Below, piece after piece: positions 1 through 5,294 of a DNA stretch of 5,748 bases. The stretch lies in assembly GCA_003650625.1 (NCBI GenBank), contig QMQW01000027.1, forward strand, positions 1-5,748, written 5' to 3'. Position numbers and translations under genes: made by a program. Origin of the DNA: Thermoproteota archaeon. GTDB taxonomy: Archaea; Thermoproteota; Methanomethylicia; Culexarchaeales; Culexmicrobiaceae. Under the pieces are notes generated by a model. The model was given only the letters and a program-made list of their open reading frames with translations, ran no database searches and was not told where the DNA came from. Numbering within the stretch: the stretch's first letter is position 1; every line of letters starts with the position of its first letter.

Positions 1-393
1 ATGTCCCACTGGACTTCGGCTAAAATACGTATTAAAAATCCCGATAGGGAACTTCTTAAGTTGGCTTTGCAAGCAATTGCCAAGGAGCTGGGTGTTCAAA
101 CGGTTGCCGAAAACTACATGGTTATAGGCTATAACGGAAGGCAACGTTGTCCATTTGCCATCCCATTAAAGTTACCGTACGGCAACGGTTACGGAGTTTA
201 TATTGATGAAAATGGCGAAGTTAGGGTGGTTGTTGACGACCACGGTGCCCCCCTAAGTGCTCGGGAGTTTGCCAACAAGCTGACACAGTATTATACAACC
301 TTAGCTGTTCAAGTGGCAGCTCAGCAACTGGGATTCATAGTTACTGATGCTCGACAAACACCGCAAGGCATAGTTTTAGATCTAACGAGGTGA
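1..393 (+). CDS. DUF1257 / Ycf35-like protein
   Basis: The 130-aa product matches the pattern I know for the DUF1257 (Ycf35) family: an MSH-aromatic start (MSHW), a K-I-R-I strand, a helix (residues 17-30), a G-Y-N-G turn (43-46), a strand region with Y-G-V-Y-I-D-E-N-G (64-72), an acidic VVVDDHG segment (77-82), a helix with LTQYY (94-98), then AAQQLGF (106-112) and a C-terminal strand. Length is normal for the family. The molecular role of DUF1257 is not established; its members are commonly encoded beside DUF2997 proteins and Ycf46-type AAA ATPases, and both occur here. The start codon is the first base of the window, so no upstream signal is visible, but the MSHW start agrees with the family's usual N-terminus. 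The stop is only 4 nt before the next start, so the two genes are almost certainly co-transcribed. Confidence 0.85.
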   Translation: MSHWTSAKIRIKNPDRELLKLALQAIAKELGVQTVAENYMVIGYNGRQRCPFAIPLKLPYGNGYGVYIDENGEVRVVVDDHGAPLSAREFANKLTQYYTTLAVQVAAQQLGFIVTDARQTPQGIVLDLTR

Positions 394-395
394 TT
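387..395 (+). promoter_or_regulatory. Shine-Dalgarno site for the DUF2997 gene
   Basis: GAGGTGATT overlaps the stop codon of the preceding gene. Its GAGGTGA core ends 4 nt before the ATG at 398. The same nine bases recur before the third gene (581-589), which supports both as real initiation sites in a translationally coupled series. Confidence 0.7.
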
Positions 396-397
396 AG

Positions 398-604
398 ATG
401 CCTACCACAAGAGTTCTGATTAGAAATGATGGGAAGGTCGTTATTGAGGGCATTAACTACGTCGGTAACCAATGTCTAGTCGATCTCCAGAGGCTCCAAG
501 ATATGCTGAAGTCTTTGGGTGTAGAAGTTAACATTGAAGCACAGAGGAAAAAACCCGAAGCCCAATTGGCAACTTCTGAAGAGGTGATTCAGCATGAAGG
601 TTAA
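398..604 (+). CDS. DUF2997 family small protein
   Basis: The 68-aa product fits DUF2997: a short basic strand (RVLIRNDGKVVIEG, residues 5-18) with the N-D-G turn, then G-x-x-C-L (C26, L27) opening a helix (DLQRLQDMLKSLG), and an EV-x-I-E strand (43-47). The region after about residue 50 is a polar tail ending in a helix-like acidic stretch. DUF2997 proteins are small and uncharacterised, and are typically adjacent to DUF1257 genes, as here (4-nt gap). I infer that the two products work together, perhaps as adaptors or subunits of the AAA ATPase encoded at 1576-3273. The conserved cysteine is present, but nothing in this sequence shows whether it is catalytic, modified or structural. The 3' end overlaps the next gene by 11 bp. 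Confidence 0.8.
   Translation: MPTTRVLIRNDGKVVIEGINYVGNQCLVDLQRLQDMLKSLGVEVNIEAQRKKPEAQLATSEEVIQHEG
581..589 (+). promoter_or_regulatory. Shine-Dalgarno site for the 48-codon gene
   Basis: GAGGTGATT lies inside the end of the DUF2997 gene, its GAGGTGA core 6 nt before the ATG at 594. It is identical to the site at 387-395. This is the main non-protein evidence that the very short frame at 594-740 is translated. Confidence 0.65.
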
Positions 605-740
605 CGTAATCTCCATAACCAAGGACAGATTGCTAATCTACCATGATGACGATGATGACAAGTTTCTAAAGGATCTCCAAAAGATTCTTGAGAACTACGG
701 CGTTTACGTTGAAAATGTTTCCTCAACCCGATGCGGTTAA
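594..740 (+). CDS. 48-aa small protein, likely shortened DUF2997-like paralogue
   Basis: An ATG at 594 opens a 48-codon frame ending with TAA at 738-740, overlapping the DUF2997 gene by 11 bp. A strong Shine-Dalgarno sequence sits 6 nt upstream. The product has the same order of elements as its neighbour: a beta-like start (VNVISITKDRLLIY), a turn, then a helix F-L-K-D-L-Q-K-I-L followed by G-V-Y-V-E-N. This parallels C-L-V-D-L-Q-R-L-Q and G-V-E-V-N-I-E in the DUF2997 protein. It differs in having five consecutive aspartates (residues 18-22) where the neighbour has a loop, in lacking the cysteine before the helix, and in having a short tail with Cys47 and a terminal Gly. I infer a tandem duplication that has diverged. 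It could instead be an unrelated short coupled peptide, but the overlap, the ribosome site and the similarity together favour a real gene. Confidence 0.65.
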   Translation: MKVNVISITKDRLLIYHDDDDDKFLKDLQKILENYGVYVENVSSTRCG

Positions 741-745
741 ATAAT

Positions 746-758
746 CTCTCCTTTTTTC
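746..758 (+). terminator. Candidate poly-T transcription end after the three-gene unit
   Basis: A pyrimidine-rich tract with six consecutive T (752-757) starts 6 nt after the stop codon at 740. Archaeal RNA polymerase commonly terminates at such T runs without a hairpin. The tract is short, so read-through into the gene at 804 is possible. Confidence 0.35.
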
Positions 759-803
759 TGTGGTATATCCTACGCAAGTACAATATTCTTTAGCGGTGAG
801 AGC

Positions 804-1469
804 ATGTCTCGTATTTCTCGTATTCAAGTCCAGACCCAGACTCGATTTCTTGATTTAGTTTATTTGCTTGAGAAGAAGAAGGAAGAAATTCAGCAGCTTT
901 TAGAGCGGAGAAAGCAGTTCAAGTCTAATATGCCAGAGTATAGGAGGCTTAGTAGGGAGATAAGAAAGCTTGATCGTGAAATACTGTGTATTGAAGATAA
1001 GATGAGGGAGATAGCGATAAAGGAAGTTAGAGAATTAGAGTCGGTAATCGATGATTTTGTGAATAAGATGAAGAGTGATTTCAAGAACTGCTATGACATA
1101 GTGACGCTTGAGAAGGATGTGTTACCACATTATTGGAGACCTATAACGCTATATGATTTGTACGGCATCTTCAAGAGGTGTGGTTTGCCAATAGATGAGC
1201 TGGGGAGGTTTAGGGCTGGGGTTGTTATTAGATTCCACTGGTTTAATGGAGATGTGCAGCAGATTGAGGAGCTTGTTAAGTATGTTAAGGAGAAGAAGCC
1301 AAGCGATGTCGTGGTTATCTTAAGCTTCGATAGGAGACCCGATCATTCGGAGGCTGCATATCAGCTATCAAACATGGTGGCGTTCGAGAGAAAAATACCC
1401 TTCCAATATGACGGCGTCTATATACATGTACAAAATATAGTTTTAGATCCAGAAATCATAATTCTCTAG
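804..1469 (+). CDS. Uncharacterised coiled-coil protein with C-terminal alpha/beta domain
   Basis: I do not recognise a family for this 221-aa protein. Residues about 15-92 are strongly helical and highly charged, with leucine/isoleucine spacing typical of a coiled coil (LLEKKKEEIQQLLERRK, then REIRKLDREI and EVRELESVIDDF). A proline at 44 may break it into two helices, so a helical hairpin is possible. Residues about 97-221 look globular: T-L-Y-D-L-Y-G-I-F-K (115-124), strands AGVVIRFHWF and DVVVILSFDRRPD, and a strand-rich end (VYIHVQNIVLD). There is no signal peptide, membrane segment or obvious catalytic motif. GGTGAG at 795-800 serves as ribosome site 3 nt before the ATG. It lies between the DUF1257/DUF2997 genes and the ATPase on the same strand, so I infer a partner or adaptor of that ATPase. 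No close equivalent of the 14-bp promoter element precedes it; a weak TATATC at 763-769 is at a suitable distance. Confidence 0.8.
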   Translation: MSRISRIQVQTQTRFLDLVYLLEKKKEEIQQLLERRKQFKSNMPEYRRLSREIRKLDREILCIEDKMREIAIKEVRELESVIDDFVNKMKSDFKNCYDIVTLEKDVLPHYWRPITLYDLYGIFKRCGLPIDELGRFRAGVVIRFHWFNGDVQQIEELVKYVKEKKPSDVVVILSFDRRPDHSEAAYQLSNMVAFERKIPFQYDGVYIHVQNIVLDPEIIIL

Positions 1470-1525
1470 GGGAGCGATAGACATCTTCTATTCCCTTATT
1501 TTTGTAGCACCTACTACTTAAGTAC

Positions 1526-1539
1526 AAAAACTTTTTATA
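1526..1539 (+). promoter_or_regulatory. Archaeal BRE/TATA promoter of the AAA ATPase gene
   Basis: The A5-C-T5-ATA element resembles an archaeal purine-rich BRE plus TATA box. Transcription starting about 25 nt downstream of the box would begin near 1560, giving a very short leader that still contains the AGGTGA site at 1563-1568. An identical 14-bp copy precedes the AbrB-like gene (3284-3297). Confidence 0.7.
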
Positions 1540-1562
1540 CCCCGATTTCCTAACCATATACT

Positions 1563-1568
1563 AGGTGA
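1563..1568 (+). promoter_or_regulatory. Shine-Dalgarno site deciding the ATPase start
   Basis: AGGTGA is only 1 nt from the ATG at 1570 but 7 nt from the in-frame ATG at 1576. The second spacing is functional, so 1576 is the preferred start and the protein begins MSHVFGF. Confidence 0.65.
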
Positions 1569-1575
1569 AATGTGT

Positions 1576-3273
1576 ATGTCCCATGTTTTCGGTTTTAAAT
1601 CCAATCTTAGTTTTGATTTTTTGCTTAAGGAGTTCTGGGTTAAGAGGCTTGCTCAAGCCTCAACAGTTGCGATCTTTAAGACTTCGGATCCCAAGAGGCT
1701 GGAGCCCTTCATTAGGTTTGTTAAGTCCAGCTATGATAGGCTCATAAGTAAGGGTTCTGTGTCGTCTTACGAGATTTTTGTCTATAGGGTTTGGTCGGGA
1801 CTGTATAGGGTGAATGTTAAGGCTGATGAGGTTGAGTATGAGCCGGTGTCGTTGAGGTTTCAAGTTCAGCTTCCGTCTCCGCTTCTTATACAGCAACCGC
1901 AACAGCAAATTAGGGATTTGACGGCTGCTTTAACGTTTGTTGACAGCATGATGAATCAGCGTGAAGGTATTGTCCTTATTCTTTGGGGTCTTTTCCCGAA
2001 GAAGGGCAATCCACAAGAAAACGATAATCTTCTGGCTTTCCTCCGTAATGCGATATTTACGGACTCCTACTATGCCAAGTTTCATACGGTGGTGGTGTTT
2101 ACGGACACTCCGGAGGCTATTATTGACGACGACACGTTGAAGCACAGCATTTTGGTTGATGTGCCCCCGTCGTTCGATAATGAAAGAAGGCAGATCATCG
2201 AGAACATAGCCAAGACCTTTGGTCTTAGCAACAATTTCGACGCCCTAGTGGAGGCTACAAGGGGGCTGAATATTCATGAAACAGAGTCTGTTGTCCTAGA
2301 GTCCTTCTTCAAGTATAGGAAGCTTGATCCGAAAGTGATGACGCAGTTCAAGTACGAGATAGTTAGAAAGTCCGGAATCCTAGACATCGAAGAACCAACC
2401 TACGGGTTCGAAGCTGTCGGCGGATACGGAATAGTCAAGGACTTCATATTGAACAACGTCATTAAGGTGCTGAGGAACCCGAAGAAGGCTGAAAGGCTCG
2501 GGCTTAGACCGCCTAGAGGAATCCTACTGTTTGGGCCTCCGGGCACCGGTAAAACATGGTTTGCCCGTGCCCTTGCTAAGGAGCTTGGTCTACCATTCTT
2601 AAGGATGAGAACCGAGAAGATCGTCAGCAAATGGTACGGCGAAACCTCTAGAAACATAGCCAAGGCAATAGAAATTGCTGAAGCAGTTGCCCCATGTGTG
2701 ATGTTTATTGACGAAATAGACCGTTTCGGTAGACGTGGACATTTGAGTGAGCACGAGGAATCCCGTAGGGCATTCAGCATTCTCCTAGAGTGGCTTGGCG
2801 ACTCTCGGAGAAAGACCATAGTTATTGGCACGACCAATAGACCCGAGGATCTGGATGAGGCTTTTCGTCGTGTTGGACGTTTCGACTACTTGATACCGTT
2901 CCTTTACCCAGATGTCGATGCTAGATTGGAGATCCTTAAGGTGCATACCAGCATAGTTAGGAAGGTGCCTTTGGCGGAAAATGTTAATCTTAGAGCTGTT
3001 GCCTCTATGACGGAGCTATGGACTGGTGCGGAGCTTGAAGAACTTGTCCTACGTGCAGCTAGAAGGGCTCTTAGAGAGAATGCTGATGTTGTCAATATGA
3101 AGCACTTCCAAGAAGCCCTAGCAACGTTTAGAATAAACCGTGAGCAAAGGTGGCGTCAGCTAGAGCACTATCTGAAGTTGACAGAAGAGTACACTAATGA
3201 TGCGGAGTTCCTCAAGAAGCTCAAAGAGACCACGAAAAGCCGTGCCGAAGTAGCGAAGCATCTGCTAGAGTAA
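1576..3273 (+). CDS. Ycf46-like AAA+ ATPase with degenerate N-terminal ATPase half
   Basis: The product is 565 aa from the preferred start. The C-terminal half is a complete classical AAA module: V-G-G-Y-G at 281-285, Walker A GPPGTGKT at 320-327, pore loop K-W-Y-G at 352-355, Walker B with D379 and E380, sensor 1 N421, arginine-finger region RRVGRFD at 431-437, sensor 2 region T-G-A-E at 483-486, then a helical lid and charged C-terminal tail. The N-terminal 250 residues have strand patterns of an ATPase fold (VAIFKTSD, GIVLILWGLF, HTVVVFTDTP) but no Walker A. The linker with R-K-S-G at 264-267 just before the AAA domain, and the inactive-plus-active layout, are what I know from the Ycf46 family; that family-level call is from recall. 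It probably forms a ring that remodels a protein substrate in the cytoplasm, with DUF1257 and DUF2997 products as likely partners. The substrate is unknown. A generic Cdc48/proteasomal ATPase is less likely because there is no second active AAA domain or OB/N-domain. Confidence 0.85.
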   Translation: MSHVFGFKSNLSFDFLLKEFWVKRLAQASTVAIFKTSDPKRLEPFIRFVKSSYDRLISKGSVSSYEIFVYRVWSGLYRVNVKADEVEYEPVSLRFQVQLPSPLLIQQPQQQIRDLTAALTFVDSMMNQREGIVLILWGLFPKKGNPQENDNLLAFLRNAIFTDSYYAKFHTVVVFTDTPEAIIDDDTLKHSILVDVPPSFDNERRQIIENIAKTFGLSNNFDALVEATRGLNIHETESVVLESFFKYRKLDPKVMTQFKYEIVRKSGILDIEEPTYGFEAVGGYGIVKDFILNNVIKVLRNPKKAERLGLRPPRGILLFGPPGTGKTWFARALAKELGLPFLRMRTEKIVSKWYGETSRNIAKAIEIAEAVAPCVMFIDEIDRFGRRGHLSEHEESRRAFSILLEWLGDSRRKTIVIGTTNRPEDLDEAFRRVGRFDYLIPFLYPDVDARLEILKVHTSIVRKVPLAENVNLRAVASMTELWTGAELEELVLRAARRALRENADVVNMKHFQEALATFRINREQRWRQLEHYLKLTEEYTNDAEFLKKLKETTKSRAEVAKHLLE

Positions 3274-3283
3274 GTCGGAAAAT

Positions 3284-3297
3284 AAAAACTTTTTATA
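3284..3297 (+). promoter_or_regulatory. Archaeal BRE/TATA promoter of the AbrB-like gene
   Basis: This is a 14-bp perfect copy (A5-C-T5-ATA) of the element at 1526-1539, lying 33 nt before the GTG at 3331, against 36 nt for the ATPase gene. A second T/A-rich box (TTATTTATA, 3309-3317) lies between it and the start and could be an alternative TATA box giving a leaderless transcript. Confidence 0.65.
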
Positions 3298-3330
3298 TTT
3301 CAACCGCATTATTTATACTTGGTGGTTTAG

Positions 3331-3690
3331 GTGCACATATTGCTTCCCGTACCCAATACCCACTATGCTGTGACGAAGAAAGTGATTAGGGTAGGGAAGT
3401 CCCTCTCGATAGTTCTTCCCTCCAAGGTTTCGACAACCCTCAACATCACTAGCGAATCAACATTCTACGTGTATGTTGAGAATGGGAAAATAGTATATTC
3501 GCTTAGTAAACCGAGAGGTGTCAAATGCAGAAGGGTCAAGGCAAGAATCCAAGCAAGACACGGAACCAAGGAGTACTACGTCGTGACTTTGCCGACCGAG
3601 TTCTCTCTAAAGCTAGGCATTAAGGAGGGTTCGCTTGTTCTGCTTCTTCTTACGGATAAGGGATTGGTAGTGGAGTCTCTTAAGCCCTAG
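3331..3690 (+). CDS. Protein with two tandem AbrB/MazE-type (SpoVT-AbrB) domains
   Basis: The 119-aa product contains two similar swapped-hairpin domains. Residues about 16-58 read K-V-I-R-V-G-K-S-L-S-I-V-L-P, then a helix and TFYVYVENGKIVYSL; residues about 68-117 read VKARIQARHG, YYVVTLPTEFSLKLGIKEG, and SLVLL with GLVVESL. The second matches the canonical family pattern (strand, L-P-x-E, helix, L-G-I-K-E-G, strand) very well; the first is more diverged. Family members bind DNA as dimers, often as antitoxins or transition regulators, so one chain may supply a whole dimer-like DNA-binding unit. No partner toxin gene is visible. The start is uncertain: GTG 3331 has GGTGG at 3321-3325, TTG 3340 has AGGTG at 3329-3333, and GTG 3370 would begin right at the first domain but lacks a ribosome site. 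Sharing a promoter element with the ATPase suggests co-regulation, possibly by this protein itself. Confidence 0.8.
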   Translation: MHILLPVPNTHYAVTKKVIRVGKSLSIVLPSKVSTTLNITSESTFYVYVENGKIVYSLSKPRGVKCRRVKARIQARHGTKEYYVVTLPTEFSLKLGIKEGSLVLLLLTDKGLVVESLKP

Positions 3691-3696
3691 TTTTTT
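3691..3696 (+). terminator. Poly-T transcription end after the AbrB-like gene
   Basis: Six T residues directly follow the TAG stop, with more T-rich sequence to 3713. Archaeal transcripts often end at such tracts. The gap to the convergent minus-strand gene is only 22 bp, so the two transcripts may end within each other's coding ends. Confidence 0.5.
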
Positions 3697-3712
3697 AGTG
3701 TTCGGATTTATT

Positions 3713-4087
3713 TTATAGTTCTTTAGCCCATTTTCTAAGGATTTCTATGGCTTCTTTGTTTCTTCCTTCGGCTATTAGCATGAGGGCTTTGGCTACGTCT
3801 CTGTGCCATGGTGAAGCCTTGGCGGATAGGGAGGAATCTACTGGGACGGCGAATTTTCGGTAGTCGTACCATCCAATTATGATTGCTAATGGAATGTAGA
3901 CTAGGAAGAAAGTTATGGCGAAAGCTGTTAGACTAGAGAACAGCATTTTCAACATTGGCACATACTCTACCAGTAGCCTATACTGTATGACGACGAAGTT
4001 TGCAAATGAAATGAAAAACACTAGATATGTGCCGTGGGCTCTGCGGAAGTAAGCCCACCACCTAAGTATTCTGTCCTTATTAAGCAT
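3713..4087 (-). CDS. Small two-helix membrane protein of a glycosylation operon
   Basis: The preferred start is the ATG at 4087, giving 124 aa; it overlaps the glycosyltransferase stop by 8 bp and has AGGGTGG 6 nt upstream. A longer frame from 4162 would run 83 bp into the glycosyltransferase gene and add a non-hydrophobic segment, so I reject it. Residues 1-17 are basic and aromatic (RILRWWAYFRRAHG), residues about 20-40 and 50-73 form two membrane helices (YLVFFISFANFVVIQYRLLV; TAFAITFFLVYIPLAIIIGW), and residues 94-124 form an amphipathic helical tail (WHRDVAKALMLIAEGRNKEAIEILRKWAKEL). The basic N-terminus before helix 1 suggests both ends face the cytoplasm. I know no function; from memory, similar small proteins with an RRxHGxYL segment occur in other thermophilic archaea. 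Its place after a glycosyltransferase suggests a role in membrane-associated glycan synthesis. Confidence 0.75.
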   Translation of the reverse strand: MLNKDRILRWWAYFRRAHGTYLVFFISFANFVVIQYRLLVEYVPMLKMLFSSLTAFAITFFLVYIPLAIIIGWYDYRKFAVPVDSSLSAKASPWHRDVAKALMLIAEGRNKEAIEILRKWAKEL

Positions 4088-5294
4088 TTTCAACCACCCT
4101 AAGGAATTTTGTTGTAAACCTACGTTCGCTAAAGCATGGTGCTCTGCTAAGCGATTTTTCATGGTAGATTCTCCACAGCTTAGGTTCCGTTATCAGCCTA
4201 TCTATGTGTTCTGCAAGTTCCTCCACGGAATCAAACGACAAGCCGTAGTTGCCGTAGTCTGTTATGTCCTCGTAGGGGCCTCCTCTCCTATGAACCACTA
4301 CGGGGCAGCCGGCGGCCATTCCCTCAACAACTGCTATGCCGAAGTGCTCACCTACCGTAGCGTGTACGAAAACCTTCGATGAAGTAGCCAACTTTACAAG
4401 CTCATTTCTGGGTGCATTAGGGTAGAGCTCTACCTTAACGCCTTTCTCTTTAGCTTTCTTTTCCAGCCATTTCTTGTATGGTATCGATGTGGGGATGAGT
4501 CCGCCTATCACCCTTAAGATCGGCTTGGTCTCGCTAAGGGCAATAGCGTCTATTACATTTTCAATTCTTTTTTCACGGGATATTCTGCCTATCATGACTA
4601 CGGCGTTGTCTCTTTCCTCAAACGGCTTCTTTCCATAAGGCTCGAAATCATCGGTCTTTATCGGTGGGTGAAGAACTACTGGTTCTCCATCCCAAAGCAT
4701 CTTCGTTAGTCTAGCGATGTATCTTGAATTAGCCATTACAACATCCGCTATGTCAAACGGGTTGTCCCTAGCAACTTTACCGTAGAACTTCAAGAACACT
4801 TTAAAGTATAGTTTCCAAAGCCCTTTCTCGTACTTCTTATGGTATTCTTTAGCATCTCTAATGTATTTCTCATACAGTTTTTTGTCACCGCTTTGCTCAA
4901 GCTCCAGAACCTTTATAGCGTGAAATGGGAAGTGAATGTACTCTAGCAGTTTGAAGCCAAGCTCCTTCTTCAGCTTGATTATTGGCTTGTAGAGTTCATT
5001 ATCAACAAACACTACATCCGGCTTCTCCTTCTTAATGGCCTTCTTCAAAGGTATGAAGAACCCCAGTCTCTGATAAATACCGAATAATGGTAGCATTTTC
5101 GGTAGCAAAACATACTTCCTAATTTTTCCAAGGTCTAGGTTGAACCATTCCCTATACTTTTTCTTGTCGAATCCGAAAGCTGATGCAACAGCTACTTCAT
5201 GTCCCGCTTCTAGGAGTGTTTTTACAGCATAGGCGTTAACTAGTTCTCCTCCACCTACTCTGCTCCATAAATGGTGTCCCACAACTACCTTCAT
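4080..5294 (-). CDS. GT4-type (group 1) glycosyltransferase
   Basis: The 404-aa product has the two-lobed GT-B layout. The N-terminal lobe begins with the strand MKVVVGHH and a glycine-rich loop G-G-G-E at 14-17 for acceptor/phosphate contacts. The C-terminal lobe has the GRISREKR motif at 236-243 (group 1 family, contacting the nucleotide diphosphate), and the E-x7-E motif with E316 and E324 in EHFGIAVVE, typical of retaining GT4 enzymes, followed by G-M-A-A-G-C-P-V-V. The length is normal. It transfers a sugar from an activated donor, which I cannot identify, to a lipid, glycan or protein acceptor; no membrane helix is evident. The start at 5294 is preferred over the GTG at 5303 because AGGTGA at 5300-5305 sits 5 nt before the ATG and includes that GTG. 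Neighbours are a methyltransferase upstream (59-bp overlap) and a membrane protein downstream (8-bp overlap), fitting a cell-surface glycan operon. Confidence 0.9.
   Translation of the reverse strand: MKVVVGHHLWSRVGGGELVNAYAVKTLLEAGHEVAVASAFGFDKKKYREWFNLDLGKIRKYVLLPKMLPLFGIYQRLGFFIPLKKAIKKEKPDVVFVDNELYKPIIKLKKELGFKLLEYIHFPFHAIKVLELEQSGDKKLYEKYIRDAKEYHKKYEKGLWKLYFKVFLKFYGKVARDNPFDIADVVMANSRYIARLTKMLWDGEPVVLHPPIKTDDFEPYGKKPFEERDNAVVMIGRISREKRIENVIDAIALSETKPILRVIGGLIPTSIPYKKWLEKKAKEKGVKVELYPNAPRNELVKLATSSKVFVHATVGEHFGIAVVEGMAAGCPVVVHRRGGPYEDITDYGNYGLSFDSVEELAEHIDRLITEPKLWRIYHEKSLSRAPCFSERRFTTKFLRVVENA
4094..4100 (-). promoter_or_regulatory. Shine-Dalgarno site for the membrane protein gene
   Basis: On the minus strand AGGGTGG lies 6 nt before the ATG at 4087, inside the end of the glycosyltransferase gene. 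It supports the shorter start and translational coupling through the 8-bp overlap. Confidence 0.6.

Noticed and set aside
601..783. Minus-strand 60-codon frame over the short-gene and intergenic region
   Set aside because: Arg/His-rich translation without domain pattern; the plus-strand 594-740 frame has a ribosome site and a paralogue-like sequence, so it is the better explanation.
890..1084. Minus-strand 64-codon frame rich in Leu/Ser/Ile
   Set aside because: It is the antisense image of the charged coiled-coil region (GAG/AAG codons read as CTC/CTT), not a membrane protein.
776..1527. AAGTACAA octamer upstream of both the 804 gene (776-783) and the ATPase (1520-1527)
   Set aside because: It sits at different distances from the two starts and is only 8 bp, so chance sharing is likely.
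1660..2145. Minus-strand frames opposite the ATPase N-terminal half (1660-1908 and 1930-2145)
   Set aside because: No protein pattern and no initiation signals; fully covered by the ATPase gene.
2400..2837. A 145-codon minus-strand open frame
   Set aside because: It lies antisense to the Walker A-Walker B part of the ATPase, has Ser/Pro-rich low-information composition and no ribosome site; it is a shadow of the real gene.
4088..4162. 25-codon upstream extension of the minus-strand membrane protein
   Set aside because: It lies within the glycosyltransferase gene, adds no recognisable element, and a better ribosome site precedes the ATG at 4087.
4161..4382. Plus-strand 73-codon frame
   Set aside because: Antisense to the conserved E-x7-E region of the glycosyltransferase, which fully explains the sequence.
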